A stretch of 64,000 nucleotides of DNA. Origin: Kudoa neothunni (taxonomy: Eukaryota > Cnidaria). Position numbers and translations under genes: made by a program. Positions 49,521 to 61,993 of this stretch are shown piece by piece. The stretch spans positions 7,874,001-7,938,000 of the forward strand of contig OZ199840.1 in the NCBI GenBank assembly GCA_964304625.1, given 5' to 3'. The stretch's first letter is position 1. The number at the start of each line of letters is the position of its first letter. The notes under the pieces are model-generated. The model saw nothing but the letters and a program-made list of their open reading frames with translations. It ran no database searches and was not told where the DNA came from.

Positions 49521-51259
49521 TCAGTTGAGGGTGGAGGCCAGGATGGCAGCTCCTGTACCTGAACCATCACGGACTAGTACAATGGAAGTCTCAACATCCG
49601 GCAAAAGTTCTTTAAGATAGCCCAAAACACAATCACGTATGTAGTGATTCTTCTGAATGACACTGCCATCAGCTGAAATGACAGCCTTTTTTCTACCCAT
49701 GTATTTGATGATTGCGCTCAAACCGGAAGCAGCTATGAGAGAAACTCTCTCACACAATGCTTTCGCCACAATGAGATCAATACAATTTTCTACGTTGAAA
49801 ATTTCGCCATTTACCATATTGTTGGCTCTCCTGCGGTTACACATTATATATAACAAAATACAACAAACACTACTCGGCTAACTCGGACAGTTGTTCTCCG
49901 GTCACATTGTCTATATCGACACCAACAGTGTATCCCAACGATTGGACTTCTTTCATGATAATCTTGTAGATGTCAACAATGTACAATCCAGATATCATCT
50001 TTTCGTAGCTGAAATAATCAATTATTATCGATTAGAAAATAAAAAGTGAATCGGGATTACATCTGTTCACCTGGGCGTATTGATTTTTCGTCAATTTCAA
50101 TTTCGTACTTGTTGCGAAGATGGTGGATTTCTTTGTTGCTACCGAATGCGCCGAATTCGGTATTCAAAATCACTCCTTTGTGTGAGCTACCGTTGGTATG
50201 GGTGGAGTGTCCGTTGGCAGCAGCGGGTACAGAAACTAAATGTTCGTTCTCCTCCATGTAGCAGGCGTTGCATCCAGTGCCCATGATGAATCCAATACAG
50301 ACATTGTCGTGGGTTTGTGCTCCGCATAACATGGTACCGACAGTATCATTGAGAAGGGCAACATTTTTGCATGTTAGCCCAGGTCGCTTTTTAATCGCTG
50401 TCAACAAGAGTTTGGATACATCTTGCCCCACAACTCCTTTCACATCGAAACCCTTTGTCCAATGGATTAAATTGCCAGATGTTAATGAGAGTTGATCGAC
50501 TGGGAAGGAGAAAGTGAATCCCACTGTTTTCAAGTCCACAACTTTATCATGAATGTAATGTCTTGAGCATCTCTCCAACACACTTGCAATCAGGTCAAAA
50601 AGTTGTTCCGCGTCACCTGTAAGAATCTCCGAAGAGATACTCTCATACTCTATGTGTTTTTCCATTTGTCCGTTAGTAAACCTAAAATACAACGACAATT
50701 AATGTTTATCAATGCTTTATGTGATAAAGATAAATATCGAGTTGGTTCTCAAATCTCATAATCATTGAGATTAAACTTCACTGAGCTTTTAAAATCTGCA
50801 TTACATGATGGCAAGAACTCGAAGATTGGATCCCCCTAGATCGATCCCAAAACGTAGCCCATTCTGCTTTCTATTTGGCAGATTGTGCACATGTGTGTTG
50901 ATCATTTTGAGTGTTGATGGTTTTCCCTTATGCTTGTCCCGCATGGCCTTACCCATCCTGTCAGCAAGTTCGATTCCCTCACTCAGTGGCATTTTAATTT
51001 GTTTGATAATGTCATACAATTTTGGATACGATTCCTAAAAAAAATAACTTATATTAGTTTTCCAATTGGATAAAATCTCAATTAGTTGTGTGTATTTGAT
51101 CCAGAAAATGGATCATTATATGAGGGTAAGAGTGGTTAAATGCAAGTGAACCCCACTGACAAGCAATATAAATCATCATCAAAATAACAACATTTCAATG
51201 ATTAATCTAATGTGTGGATCAAAAAAAACTACCTTTATTATTTGCTTATGTTCCGTCAT
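49521..51259 (-). CDS. HK: Hexokinase, compact single-domain form
   Basis: Model: complement(join(49521..49830, 49874..50008, 50061..50681, 50805..51034, 51233..51259)), 440 residues, phases consistent throughout. It phosphorylates glucose to glucose-6-phosphate in the cytosol. Visible blocks: MPLSEGIELADRMGKAM in the N-terminal helix region; GIDLGGSNLRVLAI (phosphate-1 loop, usually LDLGGTNFRVL); VGFTFSFPVDQ; NLIHWTKGFDVKGVVGQDV (substrate loop); LLNDTVGTM with the catalytic Asp; GFIMGTGCNACYME (phosphate-2); and VLVRDGSGTGAAIL (adenosine region). Two departures are notable. After NTEFGAFG the family's DDG is replaced by SNKEIHHLRNKY, and the preceding Trp by Phe. An alanine/serine-rich insert (VPAAANGHSTHTNGSSHKG) precedes NTEFGAFG. 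The segment between MISGLYIVDI and SADGSV is shorter than in animal enzymes, giving 440 rather than about 460 residues. The first exon is nine codons and the first intron (198 bp) is the longest in the gene. Confidence 0.94.
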
Positions 51260-53520
51260 AATTTCAATCCTAACTCACAAATAATCAGTTATCAGATTTT
51301 AGGTTTACGTAGGTTACCGTTTTGTAATAACGCTCGAAATCTAACAGTCGTGCTAGGCTAACTTATTTAAACCAATTTATCGGTGTTATAATTGGGTGTT
51401 AATCAGTATGCTTGGTTGCGTGGATATACTCAAATTAAATCCTAATCTCCCGAATACAATTAAGATAGGTGAAAATAGAGTTAGAAGGTGGAATATTATT
51501 GGTTGATATTGCGAATTATATTCCTGCTACTTCTACATTAGAACCACTGTAAATTTTACACCAATGTTTTGCATGTAATGAGGGTAAGTCTCAAAGTGCC
51601 TGGCAGTATCCCTATCACACCCTTACTCGATAATAATACTAATTTTAAACTAATTACCGTTACCTGGTGGTGTCCTCACTTGAACTGAAATGATTGATCA
51701 TTGAAGTCCCACCCAATTAATATTATATAATTACAACAACCAATGGGTTGGTTAAAGGTGTGGGTTTTATTTCCGCTTTTTACACTTTATTTTAGTTGAG
51801 ATAGATATCAATGATAGCGGTGCAACTATGTTGTTTAAATCATCGTGTATTACTCTAAATCAACACATGTTTGATCGGTAGTATGATAGTAGATCGATTA
51901 GATCAACTTAAAAAAGTTGTCTTCCTAAGAAACATCGTATTGTTTCGCATTAATTAAAATTAATCATAATTTAATATAACATTAATTGATATTCTCAAGT
52001 GATTTTTAGAACATACTGTCGATTTTATTAATTTCAAATTAAATTTATCCGTTAACAAATTTAAATCATCCAACATCAATGTAAAATATGAGTTATTATT
52101 TGATCGTTAATCTTACATGTCAGTGTGATAAGGAACACTTACGCCAGTTTAATCAAAGCGGTATCCGATAGATTTATTTATATTAATTGTTTAAATGCAT
52201 GATATCGATCCCATATCAATATATTCTGTTCAAAATTGATAAGGATCATTTTAAGTGAGTGATAAGAATCCTTTTTCAATATAACCAGATAAAATTAGAT
52301 TGTAAGAAAATTTGAGATTCTCTATTTAAAATTTGTGCGAAGAAAATGAATCAAGAACAACACATCTCATTTAAATAATTGAAATATACGCTGTATATTA
52401 TTCGTAAAAATTACCTTCTATTATATTTAGGCGTAGGCTTAATCACGACTACCTCAATTAAGTTAGGATACCAATAGCTTTATCATGACACAGCTAAGCA
52501 GATTATGTTTTGATTTATCTAGTTAATATAGTATTCAAAAACGCTTGTTAGTTATAACTTTTTAATTATCTTTTTGTTGAGTGGTCATGTTTAAAATCTA
52601 ACATAGAAGTAGTTAAAATTAGCTTTAGTCCCCGTCAGATTTACAGATTCGACCTGATTCAATGTTTCGCCGTGACAAGACACATTGTGGATCGATACAA
52701 ACGCGAGGTTATTATCACGGCGCTCGTAATCCATTATAGTTTGGTTTCTCGCACATTTTACCAATAATTTTAATTTGTGATAAAAATTGTTTATTATGTA
52801 ATTTTTGTTAGTTTTCTTTAAGAATTATATATAAACATATAATTTTTGAATATCCATCATTATTAATATGAAGGAATCGTGTCACGGACTGATCTAATCC
52901 TATTTAATTACATTTGAGCTTAAATATTTTACAGTTTAAAGCATACAAATTCGCATGAAGTGCTGCACACAGGGATTATTTTTAAAAATATGATTAATTT
53001 TTCATGGTCGTCTATTTTCTCCGTCGGTTATACATCAAAAATAATCTTCAGTACCAAAACTATAAATACTGAACAATATTCATGGCACTAAGCGATTTCC
53101 ATTTATTAAGACTGCTTATGGAAATATATGGTGCTCAATTACACGGTTTTATTATCTCTTTATTATCCGTACTTTTTAGAAATTATGGATTTTTGGATTC
53201 TTTTGCGCTTTTTTCGATGAGTAAAATTTTTCCTAAGTTAATATACTCTCCAAATATAGACGTGTTAATTTTATTCTATGTTGCGCGTACGCCAGGATTT
53301 TTATAGTTTGTGGTGCTAGTCCTCTTATGATGTTAACTGTCAGTAATGATCGTGAGGTGGCGTTATTTGCTGACTAATTATGAGTTTGTCTAGCGCATTA
53401 CATGGTTTTTAGATGTTTTACGTACTATTATTTTATTATGAGGACTGTTAGAATACCTATGGGATTCTATTAATACAAAATAATGACCTTTAATTATCAA
53501 GCATTAGAATCCTCAAGATA
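51260..53520. other. Region upstream of hexokinase, no gene seen
   Basis: Contains the presumed hexokinase promoter in the first few hundred bases, but no specific motif stands out. The rest is AT-rich without supported exons. Confidence 0.35.
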
Positions 53521-53536
53521 GTAGTTAATTACTTTA

Positions 53537-53560
53537 TTATATATATATATATATATATAT
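53537..53560. repeat. (TA)n microsatellite
   Basis: About 12 TA units. Confidence 0.8.
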
Positions 53561-53599
53561 CAACTATTATTATCTCGAAGAAGTTTACTGTTGTATTTT

Positions 53600-54589
53600 T
53601 GATCATAGTGTTATGAATAATAGTTGCAACAATCTTAACAAGGACTTTTAATTAAAAAAAAAATCGTTGTTTTGTGGGATCTCATTTAATATAAACCCCC
53701 CTAATTCGCCTGTGCATACAGTGGATTATTGCTTTTAATATGCCGTCATGTACGAGATACGAGATTAGGTGAACAATTTATTTTTAATATATTAGTAAAA
53801 CTGTAGACTCGCTCCAGATGAGATATGTCAATAAGGTTGTTTGGAGCCACTTTCAACATAAAACACTGAAAACAACCGCTAAAAATTAATAGCAACACCC
53901 TCCAGAATTACCGTTTTGTTTAATCTCATTTAAAATATCTACGAAATGACTCTCTCTTCATTCGAAAATGGAGTAAAATTCTCTCGGCGGAAGAAACGTA
54001 CGTTTTTCTGAAGGTGGAGGACTAAGTGTCCATTTGAACGAATGGAGGCTTTACTAACGTTCAGCCGTTTTGTGCGTAGAGTCGCCACCGGGTTAAATTT
54101 GATGCGCTTTTACGGTGTCAAAGTAAATTGAAGACCCGATATGAGTAAAATTACAATGAGGACAAAATTTCCTTAATAAATATTGATAATACTGAAAAGA
54201 CGCAAATGATAATTATTTAAAATGCATCAAGATGTAGATGCGACTATGTAAAATTTAAATACAACGGTCGCGCGTTGAATGTAAATATGTAAAATTAAAA
54301 GGAAGAGGCTAATTGACACAACCAATTTTAATCCTACGTGTTACTGCGCTTGCGTGACGTGAAATTTTTATCTCGTAAACTCTTACTCAAAAGCTTTTTT
54401 CAAATTTTATATTTTATTATTTGCTATATTAAATAATTTCTGTCCTTAAGAATGAAGCTATGGGAAGATAATAGTTAAATATAGCAAAATCTCGTGGCAT
54501 CTTTATACCGGGGTTGCATTCATTTTCGTATGTTGTGACAATTAATTTCGGACTTTCGCACAATTTTTACATGCGGTAAAAAGTGACCA
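53600..54589. other. Intergenic sequence with possible transposon end
   Basis: GTGTCCATTTGAACGAATGG followed by GCCACCGGGTTAA (ending about 54095) resembles a piggyBac-like right terminus; its partner was not found. Confidence 0.3.
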
Positions 54590-55240
54590 AATATATTGTT
54601 TTCCCTGCAGACAATGGAAAAAGATTAATCGAACAAGTCGTTAAAAAGGAGATACCTTAAGCGAAAGTAGCAGAATTTTTAATTATTCGTCCATCAACTG
54701 TAAATAGTATTGTGTAAATATACTATATCACCCTATCGGATGAAAAATCTCCGAGAGAGGGTGTTAGAAGTGTTGTGTCCACGACCTCGCAACACACACT
54801 TGCTGACAGCTGAAGGTTGGAAAATCGTTTCCGATTTTCTTTCTCCTCTTCTGCATAGAACCTCCGTCTTTTAGGGAACAACTAGCACACAGCACCACCT
54901 ACCCACGACGGAACACTTTTCCCGGGGAACGCGGCGGCGCAGAGGGTCAAAACGGAGGCTCCATCATCTTCGTAACTTGGAACCCCTCATCCTATATCAA
55001 CAATAGTTAGTTTGTTTATTTATTTATTTATTTATTTATTAATAGCATTCTCTCTTTTCGCTTTGTTATTTGGTGTTTGTTCTTGCTCTCAGACATTCTT
55101 GGCGCACAAAACAAGGAGGCTTATTTTTGACGACAAAATAAAAAGGGACCTTATTCAATTAATTAAAGACCAAAGTATGATTACAATCGTATCAACAATG
55201 AAAAAATTACTGGGTTTTGCACTCGAATCCGGACAACATT
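54590..55240 (+). mobile_element. IS630/Tc1-type transposase fragment split by an insert
   Basis: The first part (about 54595-54720) encodes an N-terminal helix-turn-helix: NGKRLIEQVVKKEIP, AKVAEFLIIRPSTVNSIV. After an interruption, the second helical module appears at about 55115-55215 (FDDKIKRDLIQLIKDQSMIT, then TMKKLLGFALESG), as in the paired HTH regions of Tc1-type enzymes. The 240-300 bp between them is GC-rich and foreign-looking. Catalytic residues are not present; the copy stops before the DDE domain. Confidence 0.6.
54760..55045. mobile_element. GC-rich insert with (TTTA)n tail
   Basis: Within an AT-rich window this block stands out (CCCGGGGAACGCGGCGGCGC at about 54920). It interrupts the IS630/Tc1-type copy and ends in a (TTTA)6-7 tract at about 55014-55040, as many retroposed short elements do. 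I could not find clear polymerase III boxes or a target duplication, so the class is open. Confidence 0.35.
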
Positions 55241-55309
55241 TAAAATTTTTTCGGGATTTTATCAAAATTATCTTCGCAAACCGCTACACGTTGTGCCAGT
55301 ATTGGTGAC

Positions 55310-56280
55310 ATAACGCCCGGCAGAATTGAATATAACAACAAAAATTGGAAAATGGTTATCTATGTGATGATTCTAAAAGGTAAATCACAAGCCGAAACTT
55401 CTAGAGATTTAAATGTTCCACACTAGACCGTAAGTGACATAATAAAAGCTTACGATGTCGAGGGAAGAACATTTAAAATCTCAAAGGAGGGCTCTGTCAA
55501 TGTGACACTGACTGAAAATCTTAAGCAACGTCTTCTTGATCTCATAGAAGATGATTGCACAACAACCCCACAATCTATAATCTATGCTCGAAAAGCTAGA
55601 TTTGTCGGTTCATAGAACAACAGTTTGGAGATGACTCAAAGCGCTCAAAATAATTTTCAAAACGACCCGCCCTATTCCAAAAAGTAGGAATTCAGCGGAG
55701 GTAAAATCGGAGCTTAGCTTAGCTACTATGCGAGTTGTTATTAACGGCCTTCTCTCGGTATACGCTACAAAAATTTAATTTTTGTTGACGAGAATCCCTT
55801 TTCGCTCCACATACTACGCTCTCATGGGCGTTCGCGAATGGGAACTACACCAAACCCAGTGTGGAAAAATAGCAGGAGCAGAAATGTCACTATGATCCTC
55901 GCCATCAGTGCCATTAGCGTGGTTAGTTGTGAGGCTGTGCTTGGTGGTGTAAACCAGGTTGATTTCCAAGAATTCTTGACAAAACTCAAGAATATTCTTG
56001 GCGAAGGCAATTGCATAATAGTAATGCACAACGTGAGGTTCCATCATACAAATTAAGGGTTCTATGGTGAAAACCCTTACGAAATCCACTATTTACCGAG
56101 GTATTCGCCATTTTTAAACCCCTTCAAAGAGGTTTTTCTCCAAATTAAAAGTAATGTTCGCCGAAGCGGACCATTAAAAAGGGCCAATGATCTGTAGAGG
56201 AGAATGGAGAATGCCTCTCATTCTGTCACTGAAACATTTCTGAGCCGCTGTAACACGTTCTAGGATATTGGGCGTGATTA
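55310..56280 (+). mobile_element. IS630/Tc1-type transposon with nearly full-length decayed transposase
   Basis: Parts in order: NNKNWKMVIYVMILKGKSQA and ETSRDLNVP (first HTH), AYDVEGRTFKIS (linker), LTENLKQRLLDLIEDDCTTT (second HTH), then the DDE domain. That domain has NFVDENPF (first Asp, about 55786), MGTTPNPVWKNSRSRNVTMI, AISAISVVSCEAVLGG, FQEFLTKLKNILGEGNC, IVMHNVRFHHTN (about 56014) and YLPRYSPFLNPFKEVF (catalytic Glu, about 56130). The second catalytic Asp, expected in VMDN, is His here. Multiple stops and frame changes separate the parts. Antisense frames at 55814-56089 are shadows. Confidence 0.78.
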
Positions 56281-56399
56281 ATATTATAATAATTAATATT
56301 ATTTCCAACAATTTTATTTGTTTATTGTTTGAATTTTTGCGCATAGTACTTATTTGCTAACTTTTGTACTTTTTAAAAGTAAAATTTTGTTTCCGCTAA

Positions 56400-57085
56400 A
56401 TCACGAGTTAGGATAACAAATGAACGTTAAATTCATCGAAAAAATTATTCAAAATATACAATTTGGTGAATCCGAATTCGATTGCAACGTTTACCGGATT
56501 TGATTGCGATTGCGTATGGATTCGATTGCAAACCCCGGTACATTTAAATTTCTGCCATATTATTTTTTTGAGGTGGCGTAAAGATATGAATATAACGTTG
56601 AAAGTAACACGACCAGTTCTTTTGATTATGAATTTTATCGATAAAAAGAGGGTGAGTAATGTGTGCGCCCAATAATATATACAACTGGACATCGATGCAA
56701 GGTACACAAAACTTGTATTTGTGGACGAAGGTTCTTCAATCTCCATATGCTCAGAACTCATTTAAGACCACAAAGAGGAACAGCTCCTAATATGACTACC
56801 AAATACAGTGTTTAAAGTTCAAGTTGCATCTATGTCCGACCAAGATGCAAGTACATTAGAATCGGCGGAAACTCCCTCAACACTTTCTCAAACAAAAAGA
56901 AAATACAAAATAACTGACAAAACTGCGAGAAGTGTTTTTTAAGTGGTTAAAAAAAGTATTATTTTCTCGAAATCGTAGCTTATAAGTAAGTCTTCAAGGA
57001 AAAACTCACCAACAAACAAATCGCCATTTCTGTTGGAGTTCGTCCATCAACTATTGGTAGAATCCTTAAATTGAATAAGCTCTAA
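56400..57085 (+). mobile_element. Second IS630/Tc1-type remnant, rearranged
   Basis: A first-aspartate block (KLVFVDEGS, then FNLHMLRTHLRPQRGTAP in a shifted frame, about 56705-56775) is followed by what looks like an N-terminal end: ATG at 56832 (MSDQDASTLESAETPSTL), KITDKTARSVF, and an HTH (LTNKQIAISVGVRPSTIGRI, about 57008-57065). The order DDE then HTH on one strand means two partial copies are joined, or the element is rearranged. Confidence 0.6.
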
Positions 57086-57970
57086 AGTAGAGGTTCCCAG
57101 CTGGGAGTAAATTTGGGTAGGTTTTGGGGTAAATTGCTGAACGGCAGTGTATATTACCGCGCTAGCGTATAATCCCATGTCAGGGTTGTCTATTGCCACG
57201 AAAACGAATTTCTCTGTAACCACGCAATATTAAACATTTCTGTTTACGTATTTGTAATAAAAACTTTTTTTACTATAAAAATTATAATTTTCATATGAAT
57301 ATTCATTCTCCTAATTTCTTGCGTATGCAGCATATAATCGTGTTTTTCACTCTTGTTATTGTAACAATTTGTATATTATTAAATATTTGGGATAAAATTA
57401 TTCTTTTAAAACATGGATAAATAAACAATGGATATTTTAAACGAAAAATCGAATTTACAAGTCACAAATAGGGATCATACAATCATTGACTTAACTACAC
57501 GTATCATAAAATGTTACGATAAATACAGATAATTATGCAAAAAGTATTCACGAATGTTGTATCTAAGTTCGCGTGAGCCGTGCTAGTGAAAAGAAACACT
57601 TTGTAACAAACAACAATAAAGATTAGACGGGTGTCAATTAGAAATACGATGTTTATATATTACTGATGTAGTATTAGCGCCAACCGCATTATGGCGAGAT
57701 ATTGTGGGAATAGTGATGTTTGGAGTTTGGAGGAAAATAATGGAATTTAGAGATATGGCTCGTTTACCTTTCTGTTGAAATAGTTGAGTGTTGGAGATAG
57801 ATTGAGAGATGCGTCTTTCGGTCTGGTGGGTTTGGATGGAAATCATTTATAATGAAGTAATAGTAAGGCGGTTGCCGGGAAAGGAAATACATGGTGGGAA
57901 GTTGGTTTGATAAAAATATTATGTACATGACAACGAACAACTTAAAAACTATATTATAATTTATAATTTA
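57086..57970. other. Intergenic or MULE flank sequence
   Basis: A frame at 57634-57846 (minus) is rich in Thr, Gln and Ile, without recognisable motif. This stretch may include the terminal repeat of the MULE, but I could not find its partner. Confidence 0.3.
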
Positions 57971-57974
57971 ATGA

Positions 57975-60283
57975 TGTAATTTTTTATTTCTTCTTTTTTC
58001 CCAATTGCAGTCACTCCATAACCTTTTGGCCTTCCCTATTGCTTTAACATTTTTGGGAAGTGTAAGATCTATAAAAATATATGATAATTCATTGAAGTTA
58101 AAAACCTAATATTCCAGTAGATATGATTGACTTGGAAGGACTGATATCATTTTGAGGTTTAGAGTGAACATTAATTTCGTCGCCATCATTATCATTACTG
58201 AGTATCATGTATCATGGGAGGTGAAATATTTCCAGATTTTAAATGTTCTTCAATAGGCGTAGTTTCAGCGAAGCTATTATTTACTTTAAAATGTAAATTT
58301 TAAATATTAAATTGATATATCGTTCTACGCGGCGATGCATGGTCCTCGATATCAACATACTTAGAACATCTTTCTGTACATGAAGTTATAGATTTTCCGA
58401 GCTCTAAAACTGATTCTTAATACGAATCAATTTCTTTAATCCTGTTAGATTGTGACTTCTAATGATATCTTCTGAAATTGTGAAATATTCAATGCAGAAA
58501 TAAAAATATTCCCCATAATATTCGGCCGCGGAGTTGGATAATTTACCGGCATACACACTGGCAACTTTCATGCGTTTTGAAAACGTTGACAAATTTTCAG
58601 GTTTCTTTTTTTATCATTATTTCACCATGATTCATATTCTTATTCAGCTCTATTTCTGTTTTGATGAAATTAGTGGTGTACTCCGTATTCCATCTGGAAT
58701 GACATAGTTGGGGATCAAACATAGGAAGGAGAGATTTACATCTCTGGGATCGAATATGTTGACATGGTAACTCGAATGAACGATGACAAGAACACTCACA
58801 ATAATTAATAGTTGAATTATAAGTATTCCCAAGATCAAATTTTAACCTCATCTTCTCTAGCTCTTCTATTATTTTATCAAGGGAAAACTAAGTCAGGGGG
58901 TTCCAATAATTTTTTTCAGTATCACTTTGAATATTAGGATTAAATGGACGTGATAGTTTGGTGACCGTTTTACATATTCTTTCCGTTCTTAATGAATTCA
59001 AAATACTGAAGAACCTGCTAAAAAATTCATCAAACGTTGGAAATTTGTTGAATTATTATAATAATTTTTTGCGTTGCCTAATAAAACAATCCATTGTGAT
59101 CTGATCGGATCCCAATTCTTTTTAAAGTATATATTAAAATGCTCAACATTATAGCTGTAGAGTTCAGCACACATTCTCAGATAATCATTTTCACGTCTAA
59201 CAAAGGCCTTATTTTTGAAAAGTTTGTAATATCAGATCTTTTAATTCACTCGTGATATTATATCTAGAAAGCAATCGCTCCCGCTGAAAAATTTGCAAAC
59301 CATGAAATTTACAGATTATTAGCTTAGCATTCGGAAAATCATTTTTCAACATTTTCCGGTGTTTTAAATCTTTATCTGTGATAATTGAAAATACCTTCTC
59401 CTTTATCGGTGGCAGAATAGATATTAACTTACTGATATGCCAATTTAAAACAACTTCTGTTTCTTCATAAATGATAAAAACATTGCAGATATTACTCATT
59501 CCCATAGAATCTTAGTTAACTGTTAGATATAATCGAGAGTTAAAAAATCAATATTGAGTTCTTATCGTGAATCCAATAATTTATAGGCTGCATCTACTAA
59601 GAGTAGTTCTGGAAAAAACCTTTTTCATCTCCTCATCTATTAATAGTATTGCACAAACCTGATTTGCATCTCCAGCTAGAATTCTAACGTCACAGTTATA
59701 ATCTGAGGTTAAAATGTTATAAATATAGTTTATATCATTTTGCTGAAGAGATGTATTTTTTTGTATTATGTATGGACTTAAGCGTAACCATTTTATCTGT
59801 TTATCGTTGTATTTTAGACTGCAGCAGGTTTTTGTTAACACCCATAGATATTAACTCTGATATCACTTTATCGTTGTGGCGGCAAACATTTGAAGAAAAC
59901 CTGGTTTCTTCAGTGATTATGCTCTAGGGGTAAAGATTTTACTTCAAGCGTTTCACCGTCGGAGCTGACTCCTATCGTAATATGAGCCAGGCAGGTGTCT
60001 TTTAAAGTTTTATTTTCTCTAACACATTTTGATCTATTACGAGAATGGTCCTCAAAATAGCATATGTATTTTATATAGCAGTATTTTAAGTTCTCATTAA
60101 TTTGTTTTGAAAAAACTCGTTTGATATTGGTAATTTTTTCGAATCTCTTTTTATAAAGTTACATAATGATTTTTTCTCGCAATAATTTACAGATTCTTCT
60201 AGCTGATGAAATGAATTAAATTTTATACCCACTTTAAAAATATCACACTCAACGCTGCCCTCCATTATCTCCCGCTTACGCAT
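57975..60283 (-). mobile_element. MULE (Mutator-like) transposon coding region, decayed
   Basis: The minus-strand reading starts at 60283 with MRKREIMEGSVECDIFKVGI and a FAR1-like DNA-binding region (FHQLEESVNYCEKKSLCNFI, then LEVKSLPLEHNH around 59950). The MULE transposase core follows at 59505-59209: NICNVFIIYEETEVVLNW, VFSIITDKDLKHRKMLKNDF and NAKLIICKFHGLQIFQRE. These match the DDE region, where TDKD and the C-H pair are typical. A SWIM zinc finger (CECSCHRSFELPCQHI) lies at 58800-58750. The C-terminal GRPKGYGVTAIGKKKK near 58035-57985 is the AT-hook-like tail seen in ZSWIM3-like/Phantom transposases. Several stops and frame changes interrupt it. Domesticated ZSWIM3-like proteins share this layout, but this copy is not open. 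TIRs were not identified. Confidence 0.8.
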
Positions 60284-60299
60284 ATTATAATTGTCATAA

Positions 60300-61990
60300 C
60301 AATTTTCACATAACTGAGGAAAAAATATTAATTATAATTCATAATTATCACGATCACAGGTTTTATGAGTTTTATTTTCATAATAATTTTACACTCTTTT
60401 TCAGGGGTAGCTGCTTTAAAATACCAAAAGATATCAACTAAGATATCATTAAACTAAAAGTTGAGAAAATAGAAATCTTTTAACAAGCAAGCAATCGTAT
60501 ATATATATATATACAGATCGTGTACTTATAATAGATTCGATATAGTTAAGTCGATCTGAGGATGGATCATGGGATTAGGGCTCAAAAACGCTCCGGAAAT
60601 ACTCAGTTGTGACAATATAACATCAAAAATTATTTAAATGACTGATTTTTGCATATATATAAATAAACCAATATTTTAAATTTATAAGCCACCAATTATT
60701 GTTTAACCAACATAAAAGGCTGATTTTTAATGTAAAATCTATATCGTAAATTTTGACACGAAAATCTAAAATTTAATAGAAAGAAATATGTTTAAATAAT
60801 AGAAAAAAGTGTAGGTCTATGCATTCTCAGAAATGGGAGAAATTCGTTTTCGTGGAAATAGACACTGCCTTTCAATAACGTATCCTTCACTACCGAATTT
60901 TTGCCGATTGAGGAAGTGGTTTGTAAAAATAGTTCGAATTTTAATAAATCAATTTTTTAGAGACATGACCATTGATGAGATTGATTCAATGGTATTGTCT
61001 AAAACCAATAATACAAGATATATAAGATATTATTTGTAGTTAATTTTCGTTTTGTTCCCTCATTATTTCTGGTAAACAAGGTTTTTTTGTTTTACACCTG
61101 TCTTATTTAATGAAGAGATTAATTAGTTAGTTTCCTTTCTCTCTCTTGTAGAGGTATACATCGTGCCGCAACCTCTACAGTTTTTACATTGTTTTGGAAG
61201 GTCGTGGACGATTTTTTTACGAGACCAAGAAGTTAAATAGAATTTTATTAGTAATTATAAGGAAAAAAACGCATCATCCGATTTAATATCAACCACTGCC
61301 GCCTTATTTCCCGAAAACGTGCACCCTTAAGCTTAAGTGATAAAATAAAAACTTAAATCACATATATGCATAACTATATTAGATTCTAATATAATATTAT
61401 ATTATTATGAGCTATATATCTCGATAAAATGTTACAAAACATATATTCGTGGAAATTTTTATTTCTGTCCTCCATTTCGTCATCATCAATCGAAAACAAA
61501 AATCTCAACGCACCTTAAAAGTTACGAGCCACACGTCACTACAAAATAATCCCTAAAAAACAACTATTTGATTTATGTAAATTTTGTTTGTATTTTTAAT
61601 GGTCAAATAAATGTTTTTAAATACTCTGAGAAATAAATAACTTATATAATCTTATGTATAAGTTAATTTTGTAACATTTTCTCAAATTACGAATCACACG
61701 TCACCCACTGTATTGTATTATCCCCTAGATCAATTTAAGATCATTCATTCTTACGAACAATAACTTCATTCTTATCACTGCCAAGTCTCTTACTCATTAT
61801 TAAAAAATACCCTAAACCAAAATTACTAAACAATATTCTAAAAAATTTAGACTGTCAATTTTTTTGGACTGGAAATTTAAATATGATATAAAATTAAGGA
61901 ATTCTTGCTAATTTTTAGCCTCTCAGTGAACGAATTGCATTAAAATAAATTTCAATAAGCATCAAATGTATGTAGAGATGGAGAACATGA
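60300..61990. other. AT-rich intergenic sequence
   Basis: Includes a short (TA)n at about 60498-60513. The plus frame 60833-61039 has no recognisable motif. No other feature was seen between the MULE and the 3' end of GBE1. Confidence 0.35.
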
Positions 61991-61993
61991 TCA

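Noticed and set aside
55814-56089. Antisense open frames of 69-91 codons
   Set aside because: They are the reverse strand of the IS630/Tc1-type DDE domain, which has clear family motifs on the plus strand.
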